From contig JABURP010000053.1 of the NCBI GenBank assembly GCA_014762645.1, forward strand, positions 1 to 47,756: a stretch of 47,756 nt of DNA. Reading direction: 5' to 3'. A model generated the notes under the pieces. That model was not told where the DNA came from. It did no database searches and saw nothing but the letters and a program-made list of their open reading frames with translations. Both the position numbers and the translations under genes were made by a program. This DNA is from Crocinitomicaceae bacterium (GTDB lineage Bacteria; Bacteroidota; Bacteroidia; Flavobacteriales_D; Crocinitomicaceae). Below are positions 31,746-40,580 of the stretch, piece by piece (positions within the stretch are counted from its first letter, which is position 1; every line of letters begins with the position of its first letter).

Positions 31746-33581
31746 ATGAAGTATTTACTCACTTTTTGCTTTAGTCTACTACTTATAACAGCCTATGGTA
31801 AACGTATCAAGCTATCTACCATAGCGTTAGACCTACCCGAAAAGGTAACCGTGGGCAACAAAACAACCAAAGCTGTTGATGGTTTTAGTACGTATTCCTT
31901 CACACGACTCAGAGCTGACAGTACGGCGTATTTCTATTATTACTCATTCAAATACGACAAAGCACTCTACGAATTCAGAGAAACTTGCAAGGCAGATATT
32001 TGGGAGTGGTTGGAAAACACCTACAAACCCAAGCGCTTCAGAAAAAAGGAATTCAAACATTATAAAATTGAAAATTTTGAAAACCTGGAAAATGATCTGC
32101 TCGATATGAAACTACAGAAGTTTCAAATCAAGTATGAAGATGGCAGGCGAAAGCTAACCTTGATCTATAAACTTGATGAAACTCGACAATTCATGGCTTC
32201 GGTTAAATCTGCGTTCCCGGCTAAGGATTTCATGGCGGCCCAGGATACACTGGTGAAGTTTCTGGAGTCCGCAACACAAGAAGTTCCGGAAATAAAAGAG
32301 CATGCAAAAATTGAGCAGGAAGGAGAAATTAAAGATCACATTAAGCACCACCTCGTTCAACTGCCCTTTGCTCTTTCAAATGACTTTGACAATCCGGTAG
32401 TGGCGGTTACAAAAAATGATGAGATCATTATTGCCTATGCCCACGCAGATGGGTCAGAGGTAATGATACTGGATAAAAATTTCAAGCTTAAAAAGACATT
32501 TCACTACGGCAGATTAATTCATGATATAGTCACTACCAGTAACGGCTTTTTCGCTATTTCATCTGACGATTATAACCTCCTGCGGTATGACATCTACCCG
32601 GCACTTTACCTCACCAAACACAAAGCCAACGGTGAACTGATCTTTACTCAAAGCTTCTTTAAAAAAGACAACACCACCTTCCCAGGGAACCAAACCTTTG
32701 ATTATTACTCGAGAGACGGAGCCTGTCTGGAGATTGCTGATTCTATCGGAATCGTTTACACCACAGCTGAAAAACGCGTAGGAATGGCCAACGTTGTGCA
32801 ACAAGGCGCCTACAAAACCTTCTCCGTTCAAACCGGCTTTCTCAAAAAAGGAAAAAAAGACCTTTGGCACGTAAGCCACTGCTTTGCCATGCAATCCGTA
32901 AGTCATAAAGATGATGCGTACCTGTTCAGTATTGGAGATAACGCACCAAGAGGATTAACACTTTCAAAGGTAGATCTGACCATTCACAAAGATTCAACCG
33001 ACAGTACTTCGTTTTGGCATGAGGTGCTGGTTCCGTTTAAAGGAATTTTGGGTGATAATTACACGGCTGATAGTCATATATCCGATCCAATTGTTTGGAA
33101 CGGCAATCTTTATATCGCACTGGAAACAGAAGAGAATGCAAAAACCAACCATGATCCAAATCCTTACTCTGCCAATCGCGGAATGAATGATATTTTCATT
33201 GTGAAATGTAATTTGGAGGGAGAAGAACAAGATGTCATTCAAATCACAAAAACCAAATATATTGAAGAGGCTAATCCAAAAATAGCGGTGGTAAATGGGC
33301 GTATGCTTATGATCTATAATGAAATTAATTACAACAACAACGGTTTGGTTACAGGCATAGATGAAAAGTACGTCTATCTTAACGAAAGGGGAATGCGGGA
33401 AACAAAAGCGGCTAAATTAAACACCTATTATGGCAGCTTGCCTCCGGAAGAATGGAAAATGCCTGATTCAGGTGTTAATAGAGATGGAAATGAATTTGTT
33501 CAACTGTCTAACGGAAACATTATTTGGGTGAGGCTGATGGGGAACACCAGGGAGTTGGAAGTGATTGAGATTGATGGGTGA
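31746..33581 (+). CDS. Secreted protein of unknown function, probable beta-propeller
   Basis: A 611-residue protein with signal peptide MKYLLTFCFSLLLITAYG. An N-terminal domain (about 20-175) is rich in Lys/Glu and aromatic residues. From about 205 onward repeated short strands (for example VVAVTKNDEIIIAYAHADG, GFFAISSDDYNLLRYDI) and Asp/Gly/Asn turns suggest a propeller. No catalytic motif or sorting domain is visible, and it ends VIEIDG. It is divergent from the M48 protease gene, with a palindrome between them. A possible -7 box, TATCTTTA, is at 31712-31719. Confidence 0.75.
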   Translation: MKYLLTFCFSLLLITAYGKRIKLSTIALDLPEKVTVGNKTTKAVDGFSTYSFTRLRADSTAYFYYYSFKYDKALYEFRETCKADIWEWLENTYKPKRFRKKEFKHYKIENFENLENDLLDMKLQKFQIKYEDGRRKLTLIYKLDETRQFMASVKSAFPAKDFMAAQDTLVKFLESATQEVPEIKEHAKIEQEGEIKDHIKHHLVQLPFALSNDFDNPVVAVTKNDEIIIAYAHADGSEVMILDKNFKLKKTFHYGRLIHDIVTTSNGFFAISSDDYNLLRYDIYPALYLTKHKANGELIFTQSFFKKDNTTFPGNQTFDYYSRDGACLEIADSIGIVYTTAEKRVGMANVVQQGAYKTFSVQTGFLKKGKKDLWHVSHCFAMQSVSHKDDAYLFSIGDNAPRGLTLSKVDLTIHKDSTDSTSFWHEVLVPFKGILGDNYTADSHISDPIVWNGNLYIALETEENAKTNHDPNPYSANRGMNDIFIVKCNLEGEEQDVIQITKTKYIEEANPKIAVVNGRMLMIYNEINYNNNGLVTGIDEKYVYLNERGMRETKAAKLNTYYGSLPPEEWKMPDSGVNRDGNEFVQLSNGNIIWVRLMGNTRELEVIEIDG

Positions 33582-33585
33582 TTAG

Positions 33586-33693
33586 CGGTGAGTGAGGAGT
33601 TGTGAGTTATGAGTTGTGAGTGCAGTGTGAGCGGTGAGTGGTGAGTTATGAGTTATGAGTTATGAGTTATGAGTTGTGAGTTGTCAGTGAAGT
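33586..33693. repeat. Degenerate tandem heptamer tract (GAGTTAT / GAGTTGT)
   Basis: About 108 bases built mainly of 7-base units GAGTTAT and GAGTTGT, with GAGTGA/GAGCGG variants near the start. The best part (about 33641-33682) holds at least four successive GAGTTAT units. It begins just after the stop codon at 33579-33581. It is strongly G-rich/C-poor on the plus strand. It does not look coding and is not a CRISPR array. Confidence 0.75.
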
Positions 33694-33723
33694 GTTAGAA
33701 GTTGGTGCAATTTTATTCAGTGG

Positions 33724-33823
33724 GGCTTCTTCACCGCCTGGTTGCAGAGCAACTGCGGCTTGTGAAGCCGGGCTTTCATTAGTCGTGAAATAAAATAACG
33801 TCGCAACGCTCCGTATTTTATTT
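33724..33823. repeat. Two imperfect hairpins in the intergenic region, possible dispersed element
   Basis: Hairpin 1: GGCTTC (33724-33729), CCGC (33734-33737), GTTGC (33741-33745), loop AGA, GCAAC (33749-33753), GCGG (33755-33758), GAAGCC (33764-33769). Hairpin 2: AAATAAAATAACG (33788-33800) with CGTATTTTATTT (33812-33823), one bulged base. The stretch between 33582 and menB (33881) holds this and the heptamer tract but no gene. Confidence 0.6.
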
Positions 33824-33880
33824 GCACTCCAACAGGCCATTCAATCCCTAAGCCAATTTAGCGGGCATCAAAGTAAATAA

Positions 33881-34723
33881 TCAGGGAATATACTTCTTAT
33901 CAAAATTTGGTTTTCGTTTTTCCAGGAAGGCATCTCTGCCCTCTTTTGCTTCATCAGTCATGTATGCCAGGCGGGTTGCTTCACCAGCAAATACCTGTTG
34001 TCCAACCATTCCGTCATCTGTCAGGTTCATGGCAAACTTGAGCATTTTAATTGAAATCGGAGATTTAGCCAGAATTTCCAGTGCCCATTGGTAAGCAGTA
34101 TCTTCTAATTCGTCATGTGGAATTACTGCGTTCACCATACCCATTTGGAATGCTTCATCTGCCGAATAATTTCTTCCTAAAAAGAAAATCTCACGGGCCT
34201 TTTTTTGACCTACCATTTTTGCCAGATATGCAGAACCATATCCACCATCAAAGCTTGTCACGTCGGCATCTGTTTGTTTGAAAATGGCATGTTCCTTACT
34301 GGCTAAAGTCAAATCACAGACAACGTGCAAAGAGTGACCTCCGCCAACGGCCCATCCGGGAACCACTGCAATTACTGCTTTTGGCATAAATCTTATTTGC
34401 CGTTGTACATCCAATATATTCAAGCGGTGATAACCATCTTCTCCAACATAACCTTCTTTGCCTCTTGCTTTTTGATCACCTCCTGAACAAAATGACCAAA
34501 CGCCATCTTTAGCTGAAGGGCCTTCAGCAGAAAGTAAAATAACTCCTATTGAAGTATCCTCCTGTGCATCATGAAACGCCTTAAGTAACTCACTGGTAGT
34601 ATGTGGTCTGAATGCATTTCGAACCTCCGGTCGGTTGAAAGCAATTCGCGCTACGCCATCCTTTGATTTCTTATAAGTAATGTCTTCAAATTCTATTGCG
34701 GTGGTCCATCTGTTGTCTGACAT
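33881..34723 (-). CDS. menB: 1,4-dihydroxy-2-naphthoyl-CoA synthase
   Basis: A 280-residue crotonase-fold enzyme that closes the second ring of menaquinone. The start is typical of MenB (FEDITYKKSKDGVARIAFNRPEVRNAFRPHT). It has FCSGGDQKARG, VPGWAVGGGHSLHVVCDLT (oxyanion region), TDADVTSFDGGYGS and a C terminus ending EKRKPNFDKKYIP. The SFDGGYGS segment with its aspartate separates MenB from ordinary enoyl-CoA hydratases. The promoter is at 34744-34770. No other men genes are in the window. Confidence 0.97.
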   Translation of the reverse strand: MSDNRWTTAIEFEDITYKKSKDGVARIAFNRPEVRNAFRPHTTSELLKAFHDAQEDTSIGVILLSAEGPSAKDGVWSFCSGGDQKARGKEGYVGEDGYHRLNILDVQRQIRFMPKAVIAVVPGWAVGGGHSLHVVCDLTLASKEHAIFKQTDADVTSFDGGYGSAYLAKMVGQKKAREIFFLGRNYSADEAFQMGMVNAVIPHDELEDTAYQWALEILAKSPISIKMLKFAMNLTDDGMVGQQVFAGEATRLAYMTDEAKEGRDAFLEKRKPNFDKKYIP

Positions 34724-34743
34724 ACAATCCTTTTTGGTTCAGA

Positions 34744-34770
34744 CAAAGTTAGCATTATCCCTGTTTCCAA
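34744..34770 (-). promoter_or_regulatory. menB: menB promoter
   Basis: On the minus strand TTG (34768-34770), 16 bases, then TAACTTTG (34744-34751), a full -7 match. The -33 box lies inside the last codons of the upstream gene (34755-37049), so menB has its own promoter although the gap is only 31 bases. The purine stretch AAAAAGGA before the ATG may act as a ribosome binding site. Confidence 0.6.
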
Positions 34771-37049
34771 GCATTGGAATAGAACTCAAAATGATCACAG
34801 TTCAACAGTTTTTTGGCGTGGTTCGGGTATTTATTGGCAAATAATTTCCAATCCTTTTCAACTTTTTCGCTCCAGGAATCCAACTTATAATATGAGTCCC
34901 GTTTGCACTTTAACTGCATGCGGTGACAAAAAGCAGCATACGCCTCATTCGGAGCGAGTTCTTCCGCCAGCTTATAGTATTTCAAGGCGCGTTCAGACGT
35001 GTAATAGTACGATTGATCTCTCGGGTAATCATCCGATTCATAGGAGCTCCAAGAATACTCGGTGTAGTAATACGAATTCCCGTGATAACTCATGTTGTAA
35101 TACGCATTCCCAAGTAAAAGTGCATTATACGCCTTATCCTTGTCTGAATTCTCCAGCAAATCTCTTAACCGAATTATCTCCGTCACAAATTCAGGTTTTG
35201 TATACGTTCTACCCCAGTTGCTATCATAACTTCTGCCATAAAGATTTGTCTCAAACGGGTCATTGGTCAGTTCATAATCGTAGAAATAATGTAATTCTGA
35301 ATTACCTATGTGCCATATACTATCTGGAATCGTTTCATAAATCTCCAGGGCTTTTTCAAGATTATCTTCTCTGAAATAGGCAGTTGCCCAAAGGTCTGTC
35401 ATGCGCCACTTCCATTTACCCATATCAGAGAACAACCATTTTTCCAAATCTGTTTTGTCTGATTTGTTCCACCAGGTAAAAAACTCGTCCATATCCGCTG
35501 AGCTAGCATTTTCGTTCAGTAAATCAAATGCCTGGTATCCGGAGTTTGAGGGCTCCCAGCCACTGTATGTTTCATAAACATCCGAACTTTTTACTTTGGT
35601 TTCAAAAAGAGCGGCCAACGTCAGGTTTTCTTCTTCAAGATATTTTCTTGAAACGGCCAGCATCAATTGTGAGTGGAAACGATCGTACCGGTATACATGC
35701 TCCCTAAACGTCTCCACAACCTTTACACCGGTCATAAGTTTCTTCTGAAACTTTTCACTCCATTCGTTTTCATGTTTTACAAGATGGAGCAACTCTATGA
35801 CTGCCAATTGACCTTTGACTTCTTCTCTGTCCGCAAATTTGTCAGCGAGTTTCAGGTATTTATCGGTTTCTTTTTCGTCATCCAGCATATACGCCATATA
35901 TGCTATTGATGTATACCATAATCCTTTGTTTGAAATCTCTTGTTTTTTGACAATACCTTCACACATTGACTTAAAATCCTTGAGGTAGGCCTTATCCGAC
36001 TGAAAATTCTTCTCTTTGATAAAATCGAACAGCCCTTCATCACTCCACCAATTGCCAATGGCTGTTCCGTATCCCGTGTAACGATCTGTAAAGTACCAAT
36101 CTTCCATTTTGTTAATTTCCCGGATCAACAGAATGTCCATTAGCTCATCATTCGGATTTAAAGCAGCAATTTCTTTGATCTGTTTTTGGGCCCTGCCTGG
36201 ATTTTTAAAAGCAAGTATGCTGAGTATCGCACCTTTTTCCGCATCATTTTTACAGAGGTTTAAGGCGCCCTCTACCTCACTTTTATCTGAGGGATAATGC
36301 TGATAAATAAATTTACATTTAGACTTTGATTCATCAAAAACGCGCGACCATTCATAAAATTTTTCATCCTTTGAAGCCAGTGAAGCAGCATAGTAGAACT
36401 GACTCCAGGATTTTAGCACACTATTTACAGGAGAGGTCACAACGTGCTCTTTGTAACAATACGCCACTTTTTCTGGCCTGCGCAGATAATAAGACATCAC
36501 CACCAGTTGATAAGCATAGCGTAGTTTAATATACTCATCTTTTACCTGATCCATTTTTTTTGCTGCATAACCCAGGGACTTTTCCACTTCATCATAATTA
36601 ATGTCCTTATCTCCCCAAACATCTCTTTGCAAGTGTTCTTCCAGTTGAATAGCAAACTTGAGGTATTCCGCAGCTTCCGGGTTTTTTCCGTTTTTGAGAT
36701 GAATCATCAGCCGGTTTTTTGAAAGATCAATTTTTGACTTTTCAGTTGATCCCCAGGAGTATTTAGGATAGTTATAACGATAAATGACCTGATCAATCTC
36801 GTCGATTGTAAACTCGCCACCAAAATAATTGTACCATTCGGTAAGGTTTTCCATGGGGCCGTTATACTCATCTACTTCATACGTATTAAATAAGTGAGCA
36901 CTATAGAAAAGTGGACTAATGTCATCCCCTTCAGCAAGGTGAGATGAAAACAGGGAGAAACGAATCTCTTCGCCCATGGGCCACCAGCTACATGCTATTA
37001 AACGGTTGGTGCTAATTAAAAGCGCTAAAAACAGCATCCAATTTTTCAT
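34755..37049 (-). CDS. Large exported protein of unknown function (helical repeats)
   Basis: About 764 residues from the start I prefer. The longest frame opens at 37079, but MKNWMLFLALL at 37049 begins the export signal and lessens the overlap with the preceding gene to 38 bases. A lipobox-like LIAC ends at Cys20, although an Arg nearby (TNRLIAC) is atypical. The rest is very rich in Tyr, Trp, Lys and Glu, with helical TPR-like segments (for example YTSIAYMAYMLDDEKETDKYLKLAD, LEKALEIYETIPDSI, RALKYYKLAEELAPNEAYAAF). It is probably a tetratricopeptide-like scaffold, cotranscribed with the lipoprotein at 37012. No family is recognised. Confidence 0.75.
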   Translation of the reverse strand: MKNWMLFLALLISTNRLIACSWWPMGEEIRFSLFSSHLAEGDDISPLFYSAHLFNTYEVDEYNGPMENLTEWYNYFGGEFTIDEIDQVIYRYNYPKYSWGSTEKSKIDLSKNRLMIHLKNGKNPEAAEYLKFAIQLEEHLQRDVWGDKDINYDEVEKSLGYAAKKMDQVKDEYIKLRYAYQLVVMSYYLRRPEKVAYCYKEHVVTSPVNSVLKSWSQFYYAASLASKDEKFYEWSRVFDESKSKCKFIYQHYPSDKSEVEGALNLCKNDAEKGAILSILAFKNPGRAQKQIKEIAALNPNDELMDILLIREINKMEDWYFTDRYTGYGTAIGNWWSDEGLFDFIKEKNFQSDKAYLKDFKSMCEGIVKKQEISNKGLWYTSIAYMAYMLDDEKETDKYLKLADKFADREEVKGQLAVIELLHLVKHENEWSEKFQKKLMTGVKVVETFREHVYRYDRFHSQLMLAVSRKYLEEENLTLAALFETKVKSSDVYETYSGWEPSNSGYQAFDLLNENASSADMDEFFTWWNKSDKTDLEKWLFSDMGKWKWRMTDLWATAYFREDNLEKALEIYETIPDSIWHIGNSELHYFYDYELTNDPFETNLYGRSYDSNWGRTYTKPEFVTEIIRLRDLLENSDKDKAYNALLLGNAYYNMSYHGNSYYYTEYSWSSYESDDYPRDQSYYYTSERALKYYKLAEELAPNEAYAAFCHRMQLKCKRDSYYKLDSWSEKVEKDWKLFANKYPNHAKKLLNCDHFEFYSNAWKQG

Positions 37050-38016
37050 AATCTTTCGGTGTGTCAGGTTGTAAATCATAAATTAAAACGCGTGTATTTT
37101 CCTGATTTATTTCTTCTTTCAACAACTCCGCCGCCTTTAACAATTCATCTTCAGAGCAATACTCAAAACGCAATTCATCTCCAAATCTAAAATAAGTATT
37201 ATTCAAAACAGTATCTTTTTTAAATGCATACCAATTACCTCTTGTATTTGTAAACAACTCCTTGTTTTTCAATTGTTCAAGAGTGATATTTGGACAAATC
37301 TGTTCAAAATTTCCTTGCCTGAATAACAAGGTCCATTTAAAATTTGGTATAGCGATATCCAATGGTAAGGAGTACTCATTAAAACCTAAAAATTGTCGGC
37401 CAATATCATTATTCAAAATTGAATTGGATTCGTCATACATGCGCAGGTTTCCCATATTATAATACATCAGTAACCCTTTATCTACCGGTGGTACACCTGT
37501 AATATCAGGATATTTGTACTGGTATAATCTGATGGTTGCAGAAATTGTCGTTTCAGGAAAATGTTCTTTGATCACTTCTAAGAAAGAGAAATAACTGCCT
37601 TGAATATCCCTGTTCCAGTCACAATCAAATTGCAGTTCTGTTATTTTCTTATTTAGAGGATGAATAGCTTTAATCTTGGTGGCAACATTTTCTGCCAACA
37701 CCCTGATTGAATAACCGTCCAAATTGTAGAAAACATTTGGTGTAATGTACACCACCGGAACTATCGGTATATCGGTATCAGAAATGTAATCTAGTTCTGC
37801 TGTTGGGAAATAAGAATACGACCACCTTGTTTTGATCACATCAAAGTACTTTATATACAGAACTTGTGCATCTATGTCATCCAAAAATTTGTTCTGATTA
37901 TCATTCAGTTGAAAATCACTCTTCCAGTAATATAACCCACGTTGAATGGAATTCTCAGAACCCGACGAACAGGAATACAACAGTATGAATATGAAAGCAA
38001 TTAAAAGGTAGCGCAT
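37012..38016 (-). CDS. Lipoprotein of unknown function, possible TIM-barrel fold
   Basis: 334 residues from the preferred ATG at 38016. A start at 38037 is possible by frame but would lie upstream of the -7 box at 38026-38033. The signal ends LLYSC (Cys16). The mature part begins RGLYYWKSDF and has alternating strands and helices (AQVLYIKYFDV, IPIVPVVYITP, ELQFDCDWNRD, TISATIRLYQ, KGLLMYYNMGN) in a spacing that suggests a glycosidase-like barrel. The FDCDW segment has acidic residues at a strand end. It is the upstream partner of the 764-residue protein, with a 38-base overlap. Confidence 0.78.
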   Translation of the reverse strand: MRYLLIAFIFILLYSCSSGSENSIQRGLYYWKSDFQLNDNQNKFLDDIDAQVLYIKYFDVIKTRWSYSYFPTAELDYISDTDIPIVPVVYITPNVFYNLDGYSIRVLAENVATKIKAIHPLNKKITELQFDCDWNRDIQGSYFSFLEVIKEHFPETTISATIRLYQYKYPDITGVPPVDKGLLMYYNMGNLRMYDESNSILNNDIGRQFLGFNEYSLPLDIAIPNFKWTLLFRQGNFEQICPNITLEQLKNKELFTNTRGNWYAFKKDTVLNNTYFRFGDELRFEYCSEDELLKAAELLKEEINQENTRVLIYDLQPDTPKDYEKLDAVFSAFN

Positions 38017-38025
38017 AAGTGCTTC

Positions 38026-38055
38026 CAATAGTACCAATTTTTTGCATCAGTCAAA
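38026..38055 (-). promoter_or_regulatory. Promoter of the lipoprotein pair
   Basis: On the minus strand TTTTG (about 38052-38056), about 18 bases, then TACTATTG (38026-38033, one mismatch to TAnnTTTG). It ends 9 bases before the ATG at 38016 and supports that start over 38037. Confidence 0.5.
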
Positions 38056-38112
38056 ATGAAAAAAAGATGAGATTTAAATGGCCTTTATTATTCGTGAATA
38101 ATGGGGAATTAT

Positions 38113-38871
38113 TTAATCTATTACGTAATAATCGCCACTAGCATCAATACCAATTCTTGGTTGAGATCTCGAGTCTTCAAACTTTTTTTCGATCTCGTAA
38201 ATATTGGTCCAAAATTCTTCGTGCTCTGGATACAACTTAATCGCCGAATTAAACTTTGATTCCGAATACTCAAAGGGAAAAATATGTATTGGAATTTTTC
38301 CCTGGCCATTATTCTTTGCCAGAACGGAAAGCACATAAACTTCCTTTATGGGTTCATCTTCAATAGGGATACAACCAATAGATGCACAGCCACCATGCAT
38401 ATATATTGCCCCACCCTTCTTTGCCGCAGTGCTTTTAATCTTATCTGCTTTGTTGGGATATGACACACCGAGGGACAAGTGAAATGTACTGTAGGGATTA
38501 AAATGATTGACGTGGTAATACCCTTCTGGAATCTGAAAATCGCCTTCTTGTCTTTTAGGACCGAGATCACCACTTGTGCAATTAAAAGGGAATTCTTTGT
38601 ACACCCTCCAGGTAGTCTCATCTTTTGATTTCACATAAATTCTGACATTTTGTTCATATTTATAAGCCTTGATCATGACGTTAACATTTTTTAACGACAG
38701 GTCCATAGAAGTGAGCTTTTCAGTGATAACCGGTTTTTTGGCTTTGTAAGCTGCTCTCACCCGTGAATACTGGAGCTGTTCATCCAGAAAAGAGGCATAA
38801 TTATTGAGGTTGCTCAACAAGAAAAAGGAAAAAAATCCTAATTTTATGAGTAGTTTCGTCGTTACTGTCAT
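38113..38871 (-). CDS. L,D-transpeptidase family protein (YkuD domain)
   Basis: A 252-residue protein with an N-terminal signal or anchor (about 8-27). The catalytic-type motif YMHGGCASIGCIPI has His159 and Cys167, the conserved pair of YkuD enzymes (HGxx...S/TxGC), and is preceded by the VNHFNPYSTFHLSLGVSYPN block typical of the Bacteroidota/ErfK-like branch. It should act on peptidoglycan or attach proteins to it in the periplasm. It lies 97 bases upstream of the lipoprotein pair on the same strand and is divergent from the S41 protease. Confidence 0.9.
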   Translation of the reverse strand: MTVTTKLLIKLGFFSFFLLSNLNNYASFLDEQLQYSRVRAAYKAKKPVITEKLTSMDLSLKNVNVMIKAYKYEQNVRIYVKSKDETTWRVYKEFPFNCTSGDLGPKRQEGDFQIPEGYYHVNHFNPYSTFHLSLGVSYPNKADKIKSTAAKKGGAIYMHGGCASIGCIPIEDEPIKEVYVLSVLAKNNGQGKIPIHIFPFEYSESKFNSAIKLYPEHEEFWTNIYEIEKKFEDSRSQPRIGIDASGDYYVID

Positions 38872-38935
38872 AGCAATGATTTTAAAGGGTAACCGACTAC
38901 ATTAATACAACAATTTAATAAAAGTAACACACAAA

Positions 38936-40558
38936 ATGAAGAAAGTATTTTTAGCACTCCTGGTGGCAACGTCTTTTACGGTTTTTGGTCAACATACCGA
39001 AGAGGAAACTACCGGGAAATTTGAAGAGGTGTTTGGATATCTAGATTCTTATTATGTAGATGAGTTTGATGGCGCTAAAATTTCTGATGCAGCAATTGTG
39101 GCAATGCTCAAAGAGCTTGATCCGCATACTTATCTCATTCCAAAAGAAGAAGTTCAACGTTCAAATGAACGCATAAACGGAAGCTTTGTTGGGGTAGGAA
39201 TTCGGTTTCAAATTATGAATGATACGCTGACAGTGGTGAATACGATTGAAGGTGGACCATGTGAAAAAGTGGGGGTGCAAGCCGGAGATAAAATTGTTGT
39301 TATTGATGGTGAAAATGTCGCTGGCATTGGCCTGCAAAACTCAGGTGTTAGAAAGCGACTTTTAGGTGACAAAGGAAGCCTTGTTGTGTTGGGTATTAAG
39401 CGAAGAAAAGAGAAAGAAATTCTTTCTTTTGATGTAAGAAGAGATAAGATTCCCCTGTTTAGTGTAGCAGCATCCTATATGGCTACTAAAAAAACGGGGT
39501 ACATTAAAGTAACAAGTTTTGCAAGAACCACTCCGGAAGAACTTTCAAAGGCAATTGATGAATTGAAGGCACAAGGGATGAAAAACCTGATTTTGGACTT
39601 GCAAGGAAACGGTGGTGGATTATTGCACGTAGCTAAGCAAATGGCAGATGAATTTTTGGACGAATCTAAGCTTATTGTTTATTCAGAGGGCCGGTCTCAA
39701 CCCCGAAGAGATTTAATTGCTGATGATAAGGACAGTTATGGAAGATACTATCACAATTCTAAGAAAGGTGAATTTGAAAAGGGTAAACTCGTAGTACTGG
39801 TAGATGAAAATTCGGCTTCTGCATCTGAAATTGTATCAGGAGCATTGCAGGATTGGGATCGCGCACTAATTGTGGGTAGAAGAACTTTTGGTAAAGGACT
39901 GGTACAACGACCTTATAATTTGTCGGATGGATCCATTATCCGAATTACTATTGCCAGATATTATACTCCTTGCGGAAGATTTATCCAAAAACCTTACACG
40001 GAGGGATATGATGCATACCGAGATGATTATTTAAACAGGTATTTGCACGGAGAATTCATGCACCAGGACAGTATTAAACTACCCGATTCATTACAATTTA
40101 AAACACTAAAACTCGGAAGAACTGTATATGGTGGTGGCGGAATCATGCCGGATGTGTTTGTTCCTCTGGATACCACTGAACTTTCTGATATGTACAGAAA
40201 AATAAGCCGAAAAGGTATCTTCAATACATTTACCTTTCATTATGTAGATGAAAACAGAGAGGCTCTGAATAAAGCTTATCCTGATTTTGAAACTTTTGAA
40301 AGTGAATTTGATGTGGAAGAAGAAATCCTTGATGATTTTATGGCTGCCATAAAGGATGAAGACATTGAATTTGTTGAAGAGGATTATCAAACTTCTAAAA
40401 AACTTATCCACACTATTCTCAAAGCAAGAATTGCTTCCAACTTGTGGGATTTCTCTAAGTTCTACAAGATCTACAATGAAAAAGAGAATGAAATTTTCAT
40501 CAAAGGTCTGGAAATTATTGAGGGTAAAACCATTAATGATTTAGGATTAGATTATTAA
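38936..40558 (+). CDS. S41-family C-terminal processing peptidase
   Basis: A 540-residue secreted serine protease with signal peptide MKKVFLALLVATSFTVFG. A PDZ domain (about 80-165, SFVGVGIRFQ... GGPCEKVGVQAGDKIVVIDGENV) is followed by the S41 core with NSASASEIVSGALQDW and RRTFGKGLVQ. Ser295 and Lys320, 25 residues apart as in E. coli Prc, form the catalytic dyad. The C-terminal 150 residues are acidic and helical. In the family it trims C termini of periplasmic proteins. It is followed after 22 bases by the DUF1573 lipoprotein gene. Confidence 0.94.
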   Translation: MKKVFLALLVATSFTVFGQHTEEETTGKFEEVFGYLDSYYVDEFDGAKISDAAIVAMLKELDPHTYLIPKEEVQRSNERINGSFVGVGIRFQIMNDTLTVVNTIEGGPCEKVGVQAGDKIVVIDGENVAGIGLQNSGVRKRLLGDKGSLVVLGIKRRKEKEILSFDVRRDKIPLFSVAASYMATKKTGYIKVTSFARTTPEELSKAIDELKAQGMKNLILDLQGNGGGLLHVAKQMADEFLDESKLIVYSEGRSQPRRDLIADDKDSYGRYYHNSKKGEFEKGKLVVLVDENSASASEIVSGALQDWDRALIVGRRTFGKGLVQRPYNLSDGSIIRITIARYYTPCGRFIQKPYTEGYDAYRDDYLNRYLHGEFMHQDSIKLPDSLQFKTLKLGRTVYGGGGIMPDVFVPLDTTELSDMYRKISRKGIFNTFTFHYVDENREALNKAYPDFETFESEFDVEEEILDDFMAAIKDEDIEFVEEDYQTSKKLIHTILKARIASNLWDFSKFYKIYNEKENEIFIKGLEIIEGKTINDLGLDY

Positions 40559-40580
40559 TTTTAACAACAAACTTATTGCA

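Noticed and set aside
33586-33693. Possible CRISPR array
   Set aside because: The repeat unit is 7 bases with no unique spacers and no cas genes are present; it is a simple degenerate tandem repeat.
33881-34723. Generic enoyl-CoA hydratase
   Set aside because: The N-terminal block, SFDGGYGS and the C-terminal KPNFDKKYIP are specific to MenB.
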